The notes below the pieces were generated by a model, which searched no databases, was not told the DNA's origin, and saw only the letters and a list, made by a program, of their open reading frames with translations. Source: Cycloclasticus sp. (GTDB lineage Bacteria > Pseudomonadota > Gammaproteobacteria > Methylococcales > Cycloclasticaceae). From it: a stretch of DNA of 5,642 bases. Where the stretch lies: contig JAHRWG010000337.1 of assembly GCA_019090295.1 (NCBI GenBank), positions 1 to 5,642 on the forward strand, in the 5' to 3' direction. This document shows, piece after piece, positions 1-5,642 of the stretch (position 1 is its first letter; the number at the start of each line of letters is the position of its first letter). The position numbers and the translations under genes are program-made.

Positions 1-2672
1 CGTTCAACCACAACCATGTTTGGTGCAGTTAAACCTGGTATCAGATCGCATTCACCCTTCTTCCAATCTTTAACATCTAAAGGTTGAGCCAATTCTCCAG
101 CCGTATCGTGAAGTAAAGGAACGGTGACGATATCTTTCTCTACACCCAAAACACCCACAGACACTTCGGAGAACTTCTTGGCGATACCTTTATATATTTC
201 CCAGTCAGATTTTGATTCCCAAGCAGGGTCAACAGCCGTTGATAGTGGGTGAATAAAAGGGTGCATATCTGAAGTATTTAGATCATCTTTTTCATACCAT
301 GTTGCAGTCGGTAGAACGATATCCGAATACATACAGGTTGATGACATTCTGAAATCCAGAGTTGTCACTAGGTCCAGTTTGCCTGTTGCGCCCTCTTCAA
401 CCCATTCTGCTTCTTGAGGTTTAAATCCACCCTGTTGGCCTAAATCATCATTCATAACCCCATTCTTAGCACCCAATAGATACTTAAGCATGTATTCATG
501 CCCTTTACCTGATGAGCCTAATAAGTTTGAACGCCAGATAAACATATTCCTAGGGAAATTTTCTGGTGCATCTGGCGCTTCAGCAGCAAACTTCAGGTCG
601 CCACTTTTTAACTGCTCAACCACATAATCTTTCGGCTCCAAACCAGCTGCCGCTGCATCTTTAGTGATCTGCAGTGGGTTACGATTCAGTTGAGGTGCTG
701 ATGGCAACCAGCCCATACGCTCTGCTTTGATATTGTAATCAAGCATGTGCTCAGGAAACTCATTCTTATCAGCCATTGGTGACAAGACTTCATGAATGCT
801 CACTTTTTCATGACGCCACTGTGAAGAGTGGTTATAGAAGAAAGACGTGCCATTCATTTGACGAGGTGGTCGAGACCAATCCAAACCAAATGCAAGTGGT
901 AACCAGCCCGTTTGTGGACGCAATTTTTCCTGTCCCACATAGTGAGCCCAACCACCACCAGATTGACCAATACAGCCGCACATCATCAGCATATTGATAA
1001 CACCACGGTAGTTCATGTCCATGTGATACCAATGGTTCATCGCAGCCCCAATGATGATCATTGATTTGCCGTGAGTTTTATTTGCAGTATCTGCAAACTC
1101 ACGCGCTACTTTGATCACTTTATCAGGCGATACGCCGGTGATTTTTTCTTGCCAAGCCGGTGTGCCTGGAACATCAATATCAAAGCTGGCAGCAACATTA
1201 TCACCACCTAGACCACGATCAAGGCCGTAGTTAGCCATCATCAAGTCATAAACAGTCGCAACGATTAGTTCTTTGCCGTCTGCATCTTTAATGATTTTAG
1301 TCGGGACATTTTTGACCAAAATTTGCTCATGACCATCAGCAGTCCAATGTTCATTTGAAGCATCACCTGCAAAGTTAGGGAATGAAACAGCAGAGATGTC
1401 ATTACCAATCAATGACAGTTGAAGCTTGGTCTCTTTACCTTTAAGTCCTTCACGCTCATCAATGTTCCACTTGCCTTTCTCACCCCAGCGATAACCGATA
1501 GACCCTTGTGGAGAAACCAGCTCATTGCTTGTTTCATCAAAGCCAATCGTTTTCCATTCTGGGTTGTTTTCTTGGCTAAGATTATCAATCAAATCAGATG
1601 CGCGTAGGAAACGTGTTGATTTCAGAGAAGCGTCGTCATGCTTATCTAGTACAACCAACATTGGCATATCCGTGTACTGACGAACATAATCAGTGAAGTA
1701 TTCACTTGGATTGTCTAAGTGAAACTCTTTTAAGATAACGTGACCAAACGCCATTGCCAAAGCTGCATCTGTGCCCTGTTTAGGGTTGAGCCACTCATCT
1801 GTTAATTTTGAAACTTCTGCATAATCCGGTGTAATCGAGACTGTTTTAGCCCCTTTATAGCGAACCTCTGTAAAGAAGTGAGCATCCGGTGTTCGTGTTT
1901 GAGGAACATTAGACCCCCAAGCAATAATATAATTAGAGTTATACCAATCGGCAGATTCAGGTACATCTGTCTGTTCACCCCAAACCATTGGAGAGGCAGG
2001 TGGTAAATCACAATACCAATCGTAGAAACTAAGGCAAACACCACCAATCAATGAAAGGTAGCGTGAACCTGCTGCATAAGAGACCATCGACATCGCAGGA
2101 ATTGGAGAAAATCCAATCACGCGATCTGGTCCATATTCTTTAGCCGTATAAACGTTCGCTGCTGCGATCATTTCATTAGTTTCGTCCCAGCTAGAACGAA
2201 CAAAACCACCCAATCCACGCTTAGATTTGTATGACTCTGCTTTTTCTTTGTCTTCAACAATAGAGGCCCAAGCATCGACCGGCTCCATTGAGCGGCGCGC
2301 TTCACGCCAAAGTTTCAATAAAGGTTTACGGATTTTAGGATACTTCAGGCGGTTGGCGCTATAGAGATACCAAGAGTAGCTTGCGCCACGTGGACAGCCT
2401 CTAGGCTCATGGTTAGGTAGGTCTGGACGTGTTCTTGGGTAATCTGTTTGCTGAGTTTCCCAAGTCACAAGACCATTTTTGACATAGATCTTCCATGAAC
2501 AAGAACCGGTACAGTTCACACCATGTGTCGAACGTACTACCTTGTCATGCTGCCAACGTTGACGATAACTATCTTCCCACTCGCGGCTTTCATTGGTCGT
2601 TTCACCATGACCTTCTGAAAACTCGCCTACTTTTTTCTTAAAAAACTGTAAACGATCAAGAAACTGACTCAT
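1..2672 (-). CDS. narG: Respiratory nitrate reductase alpha subunit NarG (3' end cut off by window)
   Basis: This is the catalytic subunit of the quinol-dependent, membrane-bound nitrate reductase NarGHI. It reduces nitrate to nitrite at a Mo-bis-MGD cofactor on the cytoplasmic face of the inner membrane. The frame is open for 890 codons plus two bases, and the protein aligns from its first residue with E. coli NarG (about 1247 aa), so roughly the last 355 residues lie beyond the left edge. His50, Cys54, Cys58 and Cys93 match the FS0 [4Fe-4S] ligands of the family (THGVNCTGSCSW, then EPRGCPRG). Asp222 in WYCDLPPASP matches the Asp that ligates molybdenum in E. coli NarG. The N-terminus MSQFLDRLQFF resembles the vestigial Tat-like leader of NarG and lacks a real twin-arginine export signal, as expected for the cytoplasm-facing enzyme. 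Other family blocks seen are FIWRSNLLGSSGKGHEYM (about 711-728) and DIVLPTATWYEKDD (about 784-797). The ATG at 2672-2670 has a good ribosome site. narK2 lies 113 bp upstream; narHJI are expected downstream, outside the window. Confidence 0.98.
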   Translation of the reverse strand, partial: MSQFLDRLQFFKKKVGEFSEGHGETTNESREWEDSYRQRWQHDKVVRSTHGVNCTGSCSWKIYVKNGLVTWETQQTDYPRTRPDLPNHEPRGCPRGASYSWYLYSANRLKYPKIRKPLLKLWREARRSMEPVDAWASIVEDKEKAESYKSKRGLGGFVRSSWDETNEMIAAANVYTAKEYGPDRVIGFSPIPAMSMVSYAAGSRYLSLIGGVCLSFYDWYCDLPPASPMVWGEQTDVPESADWYNSNYIIAWGSNVPQTRTPDAHFFTEVRYKGAKTVSITPDYAEVSKLTDEWLNPKQGTDAALAMAFGHVILKEFHLDNPSEYFTDYVRQYTDMPMLVVLDKHDDASLKSTRFLRASDLIDNLSQENNPEWKTIGFDETSNELVSPQGSIGYRWGEKGKWNIDEREGLKGKETKLQLSLIGNDISAVSFPNFAGDASNEHWTADGHEQILVKNVPTKIIKDADGKELIVATVYDLMMANYGLDRGLGGDNVAASFDIDVPGTPAWQEKITGVSPDKVIKVAREFADTANKTHGKSMIIIGAAMNHWYHMDMNYRGVINMLMMCGCIGQSGGGWAHYVGQEKLRPQTGWLPLAFGLDWSRPPRQMNGTSFFYNHSSQWRHEKVSIHEVLSPMADKNEFPEHMLDYNIKAERMGWLPSAPQLNRNPLQITKDAAAAGLEPKDYVVEQLKSGDLKFAAEAPDAPENFPRNMFIWRSNLLGSSGKGHEYMLKYLLGAKNGVMNDDLGQQGGFKPQEAEWVEEGATGKLDLVTTLDFRMSSTCMYSDIVLPTATWYEKDDLNTSDMHPFIHPLSTAVDPAWESKSDWEIYKGIAKKFSEVSVGVLGVEKDIVTVPLLHDTAGELAQPLDVKDWKKGECDLIPGLTAPNMVVVE

Positions 2673-2676
2673 TCTT

Positions 2677-2682
2677 CTCTCC
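2677..2682 (-). promoter_or_regulatory. Ribosome binding site of narG
   Basis: The minus strand reads GGAGAG, then AAGA, then the ATG at 2672. This is a good Shine-Dalgarno match at normal spacing. It fixes the narG start, which also agrees with the N-terminus of E. coli NarG (MSxFLDR). Confidence 0.85.
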
Positions 2683-2736
2683 GTTGATTCTAACTATCTT
2701 TTATTAGCCAGCTGTTACACCGGTAATTTAACACGG

Positions 2737-2764
2737 TAACCGCTGCTCCCAAGAGCAGCTGTTA
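2737..2764 (-). other. Stem-loop in the narK2-narG spacer
   Basis: On the minus strand GCTGCTC and GAGCAGC form a perfect 7-bp stem around a TTGG loop. Beyond one A/G mismatch the stem extends by four more pairs (TAAC with GTTA). It begins about 20 bases after the narK2 stop and ends about 65 bases before the narG ATG. No run of U follows it on either strand, so a classic intrinsic terminator is unlikely. Inference: it may stabilise the 3' end of the narK portion or mark an mRNA processing point that sets the ratio of transporter to reductase. A leaky terminator is a weaker alternative. Confidence 0.6.
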
Positions 2765-2785
2765 TCTCTTCCTTTAACTTGCCTT

Positions 2786-4399
2786 TTAAGGGTTATGGAA
2801 TTCCGCACCTTTTCTTAAGTAAAACCACCAGTTAAGCACTAAACATACTGCATAAAAAATAGCGAAACCGTACAAGGCATTTTCAGGCGTTGTTAACTTA
2901 ATCTGCTCACCCAGTACTTGAGGAATATAAAAAGCACCATAGGCCGCAACAGCTGATGTCCAACCCAAAACAGGGCCTGCTTGTTCTTTGTTAAAGACCA
3001 TGGCGATGGTACGGAATGTTGAACCATTGCCCACACCCGTTGCAGCAAAAAGAATCAAGAACAACACTAGAAAGGGAACGAAGAACTCTTCTGGCGCTGC
3101 TGAGTTATAGGCTGCCTTCATATAGTAAGCAACACCTAATGCGCTTGCTATCATAAGTACTGCACAGATCTGCGTTACTTTGGCACCGCCCATCTTGTCG
3201 GCGATCCACCCACCTACTGGACGAATTAACGCACCAATAAATGGTCCCATCCAAGCATACATAAGTGCACTCGGGCCATTTGCATTCACCAAATCATGAT
3301 TCATAACGCCATCAACCATTACATGCTGATAACCAAAAATAACCTTTATTGATAATGCGAAAGCCGCTGAAAAGCCAATAAATGAACCAAAAGTCATTGT
3401 GTAAATGATACTCATAATCCAAGTATGGACATTGCCAAATATTTTATATTGGCGTTTAAGGCTGGTCCCTATTTCACCCGGAATCAGCTTTAGTAGGAAA
3501 ACGGTTAAGTTAATAACAATAACTAGAACGATTTCTTTTGGAACGCCCCAACCTGACCCGTTCGCACCCTCTGGTAACATTAACCACAAACCAAAAATTG
3601 CAACACCTAAAGCAATTGATAGCATCATGACTATTTTTGAAATAGAGGCTATTGGGCCTGGTATTCCAGGCGAAACATGTTCATCGCGAATATTATTCAT
3701 ACCAAACCAGCCGATTGCAGCCAATGGTATTAAGAAAAGCAGCCAAACAAACCCAGCATTCTGAATCCAGGTCTCTGTACCGGCAGGAATTTTGCCAATC
3801 AATGTACCACTGCTGCTTTGCAATACCATTGAGTCGCCGCCCAATGTTCCAAACAAGCTAAATGTCATCGCCAACGGCACGAGAATTTGCATGGTGGTTA
3901 CACCAAAGTTACCCAAGCCTGCATTCAGACCTAACGCCAAACCCTGCTGTTTCTTAGGAAAGAAAAAACTAATATTTGACATCGATGATGCAAAATTACC
4001 ACCACCAAAACCGGATAATAACGCCAGTATTTGAAAGGTCCATAATGGGGTTGTCGGATCAGATAATGCCAAACCTGTCCCAACGGCTGGCAACATTAGC
4101 AAGGCTGTTGTAAAAACAATGGTATTACGTCCACCACAAATACGAATAAAGAAACTACTTGGAATTCTTAATGTAGCTCCTGTTAAACCTGCAATGGCCA
4201 TTAGAGTAAACAGCTCTGACTTTTCAAAAGCAAAACCAATATTCAACATCTGTACGGTAATAATCCCCCAGTACAGCCAAACTGCAAAGCCACACAGCAA
4301 ACTAGGGATTGAAATCCAAAGGTTTCTATTAGCAATCGCCTTACCCTCTTTCTCCCAAAAACCAGCGTCTTCTACATCCCACTTATCTATATCTGCCAC
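2786..4399 (-). CDS. narK2: NarK2-type nitrate/nitrite transporter (MFS), with apparent extra helix pair
   Basis: This is a major facilitator superfamily transporter of the NarK/NasA family, E. coli NarK-like (type II) branch. It is predicted to move nitrate in and nitrite out across the inner membrane beside NarG. The N-terminal signature DAGFWEKEGKAIANRNLWIS (residues 11-30) matches E. coli NarK. Arg78 (GATLRIP, helix 2) and Arg393 (GALIRPVGG, helix 8) match the substrate-binding arginines R89 and R305. The two nitrate signatures lie near 131-165 (GGGNFASSMSNISFFFP, then GLNAGLGNFG) and 455-490 (GVGNGSTFR, then GWTSAVAAYG). At 537 aa it is longer than E. coli NarK (463 aa). Most of the extra length lies at about 245-318, between helices 6 and 7, with two hydrophobic stretches, suggesting 14 rather than 12 helices. 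The start is a GTG with AGGAG six bases upstream. It lies between narK1 (83 bp) and narG (113 bp), probably in one transcript. The symbol follows operon position and type; plain narK would also be acceptable. Confidence 0.95.
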   Translation of the reverse strand: MADIDKWDVEDAGFWEKEGKAIANRNLWISIPSLLCGFAVWLYWGIITVQMLNIGFAFEKSELFTLMAIAGLTGATLRIPSSFFIRICGGRNTIVFTTALLMLPAVGTGLALSDPTTPLWTFQILALLSGFGGGNFASSMSNISFFFPKKQQGLALGLNAGLGNFGVTTMQILVPLAMTFSLFGTLGGDSMVLQSSSGTLIGKIPAGTETWIQNAGFVWLLFLIPLAAIGWFGMNNIRDEHVSPGIPGPIASISKIVMMLSIALGVAIFGLWLMLPEGANGSGWGVPKEIVLVIVINLTVFLLKLIPGEIGTSLKRQYKIFGNVHTWIMSIIYTMTFGSFIGFSAAFALSIKVIFGYQHVMVDGVMNHDLVNANGPSALMYAWMGPFIGALIRPVGGWIADKMGGAKVTQICAVLMIASALGVAYYMKAAYNSAAPEEFFVPFLVLFLILFAATGVGNGSTFRTIAMVFNKEQAGPVLGWTSAVAAYGAFYIPQVLGEQIKLTTPENALYGFAIFYAVCLVLNWWFYLRKGAEFHNP

Positions 4400-4405
4400 A
4401 ATTTA

Positions 4406-4410
4406 CTCCT
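4406..4410 (-). promoter_or_regulatory. Ribosome binding site supporting a GTG start for narK2
   Basis: The minus strand reads AGGAG, six bases (TAAATT), then GTG at 4399-4397. The strong site and spacing support this non-ATG start. It places the conserved type II NarK N-terminus (FWEKEGKAIANRNLW) at the expected distance from the start. No ATG lies nearby in frame. Confidence 0.8.
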
Positions 4411-4482
4411 GTCGTAAAACAATCAAATTACCTTAAATAAAACAACTAACCCTAGCTAAACAGTTCTCTAGAACGGCCTGCA

Positions 4483-5642
4483 TTACGCTGAGCCAAACAG
4501 CTCATTACCTTTCTTAAGCTGGATAATTGAGTAATTCATCCAGATCATACAAACACCTACCAGCCCAAACAACAGCATAAAGCAAGACGTACGGACACTC
4601 GTCAGATCAGACAGCATGCCAAAGAATATGGGGAGAGTGAATCCACCCAAGCCACCTAGAACACCCACCATTCCACCAACTGACCCCATGTTGCTTGGGT
4701 AGTAATCATGCAGAATTCGGTAGACACTTGCCTTACCAAAGCCCATCGCCATTCCTACAACGAAGACCAGTGCCGTAAAAGGCCAAACGCCTAAGCTAAT
4801 ATCAAAAGCCATATCGCCTTTCATGCCATGAATAATAAAACTGGTTTGCGGGTATGACAAAACAAACAAACAACTTGCTGAAATCCAAAACACCCACCAG
4901 TTCACAACCCTTGCACCCGCTTTATCTGAGACGTACCCGCCCAGTGCTCGGACAAGCCCTGATGGCAGCGTGAAGATGATGGTAATAAACGATGCTGTTT
5001 TTAAGTCCATACCGTATTCACCTACGTAGTACCTTGGTAGCCAAAGTGCTAACGCAACAAACCCACCAAATACAAAATAGTAATAAAGGCCAAAACGCCA
5101 CACTCTAAGCTCTTTAAGCGGGGCAAGTTGATCTGATAATTTTTTATGTGTGCCTTCGCGCTTACGCTTTTCTTGCGTTGGGTCGTTATAAGTAAACAAC
5201 CAAAAAAGGATAGCCATCACCAGCATTGCAATGGAGTATATCTTTGGAACCATTTGCCAACCTGCCGCTACAACAATCATAGGCGCGACCAAGTTAGTAA
5301 TAGCAGCACCCGCATTACCAGCTCCAAAAATACCCATCACCGTACCCTGCTTATCTTTTTCAAACCAAGCGGAGGTGTAAGCAATACCAATGGCAAAAGA
5401 CCCACCGGCTAAGCCAACAAAAAGCCCTGCAATCAAATACTGCCAATACTCAGACGCAAGTGCTAGCCCGTAGGTTGCAGCCGACACCAGAAGCATCTGA
5501 ATAAAGAAGACAATCCGACCGCCATAACGATCCGTCAATATACCCAGCGGCAAACGTGTAATTGACCCTGTTAATATTGGCGTGGCAATTAATATCCCAA
5601 ACTCAGTATCACTTAAGCCCAATTCCTCTTTAATTTTTAAAC
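4483..5642 (-). CDS. narK1: NarK1-type nitrate transporter (MFS), 5' end cut off by window
   Basis: This is an MFS transporter of the NarK/NasA family, type I branch, whose members are generally nitrate/proton symporters of the inner membrane. The frame stays open to the right edge, and the residues before GLSDTEFG read LKIKEEL. The TTG at 5622 is therefore an internal Leu codon, not the start. By comparison with the family, about 40-50 residues including helix 1 are missing. With the Leu at 5622 counted as residue 1, 379 residues are visible. Arg23 (GSITRLPLG, helix 2) and Arg225 (GLVRALGGYVSDK, helix 8) match the two conserved substrate-binding arginines. The first nitrate signature is at 70-110 (GLAGGSFAIG, then GIFGAGNAGA). 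The second is at 290-332 (GMAMGFGKASVYR, then GGMVGVLGGLGG). A charged loop at about 147-170 separates the two six-helix halves. The gene ends with TAA at 4485-4483, 83 bp before narK2. Assignment to type I rather than the assimilatory NasA branch rests on the nar context. Confidence 0.94.
   Translation of the reverse strand, partial: LKIKEELGLSDTEFGILIATPILTGSITRLPLGILTDRYGGRIVFFIQMLLVSAATYGLALASEYWQYLIAGLFVGLAGGSFAIGIAYTSAWFEKDKQGTVMGIFGAGNAGAAITNLVAPMIVVAAGWQMVPKIYSIAMLVMAILFWLFTYNDPTQEKRKREGTHKKLSDQLAPLKELRVWRFGLYYYFVFGGFVALALWLPRYYVGEYGMDLKTASFITIIFTLPSGLVRALGGYVSDKAGARVVNWWVFWISASCLFVLSYPQTSFIIHGMKGDMAFDISLGVWPFTALVFVVGMAMGFGKASVYRILHDYYPSNMGSVGGMVGVLGGLGGFTLPIFFGMLSDLTSVRTSCFMLLFGLVGVCMIWMNYSIIQLKKGNELFGSA

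Noticed and set aside
776..997. Plus-strand open frame of 73 codons, and others at 1419-1607 and minus 832-1032 and 1802-2047
   Set aside because: All lie wholly inside the narG coding region in other frames, where the NarG frame is unbroken and strongly conserved. They have no ribosome site or recognisable product.
2673..2785. Possible internal sigma-70 promoter for narG (TAATAA as a -10-like box)
   Set aside because: No acceptable -35 hexamer lies 16-18 bases upstream.
4422..4426. TTGAT half-site (minus strand) upstream of narK2, as a possible FNR box
   Set aside because: The second half, at the required four-base spacing, reads TTACG rather than ATCAA. A similar single ATCAA upstream of narG also lacks its partner.
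3405..4436. Plus-strand open frames at 3405-3764, 3652-3861, 3792-4034 and 4119-4436
   Set aside because: They are antisense to narK2 and are low-complexity mirror translations of membrane helices. No protein family is recognisable.
4463..4474. Short inverted repeat GTTCT/AGAAC just after the narK1 stop
   Set aside because: The two-base gap is too small for an RNA hairpin loop, there is no U-tract, and a five-base dyad is expected by chance.
5146..5412. Plus-strand open frame of 88 codons
   Set aside because: It is antisense to the conserved narK1 coding sequence and has no independent support.
5620..5622. TTG as a possible start codon of narK1
   Set aside because: The frame continues upstream to the window edge with family-like residues (LKIKEEL before GLSDTEFG). 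Starting here would remove helix 1.

Overview
This window is an internal slice of a respiratory nitrate reduction (nar) locus. All of its genes lie on the minus strand. In transcription order (right to left) they are: a 5'-truncated NarK1-type nitrate transporter (4483-5642), a complete NarK2-type nitrate/nitrite transporter (2786-4399), and the N-terminal 890 codons of narG, the catalytic subunit of membrane-bound nitrate reductase (1-2672). narG runs off the left edge, so narH, narJ and narI are expected just beyond it but cannot be seen. The start of narK1, and any promoter region upstream of it, lies beyond the right edge.

The NarG translation follows Escherichia coli NarG closely across the visible length, with no frameshift or stop. 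Base composition looks moderate to AT-leaning (not computed). Together these suggest a proteobacterium, most likely a gammaproteobacterium able to respire nitrate, perhaps a denitrifier because the K1-K2-G order is common there. No genus can be named from the sequence.

Functionally, the two transporters bring nitrate to NarG, whose active site faces the cytoplasm. NarK1-type proteins are generally proton-coupled nitrate importers that can start respiration. NarK2-type proteins generally exchange incoming nitrate for the nitrite that NarG makes. The gaps between genes are 83 bp and 113 bp. They hold clear ribosome binding sites but no U-tract terminator, so one transcript is plausible. The narK2-narG gap contains a stable-looking stem-loop.

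The window is largely a conventional operon fragment. The points worth a second look are an apparent two-helix insertion in the NarK2-type protein and the structured narK2-narG spacer. I found no RNA genes, mobile elements, CRISPR arrays or undescribed systems.
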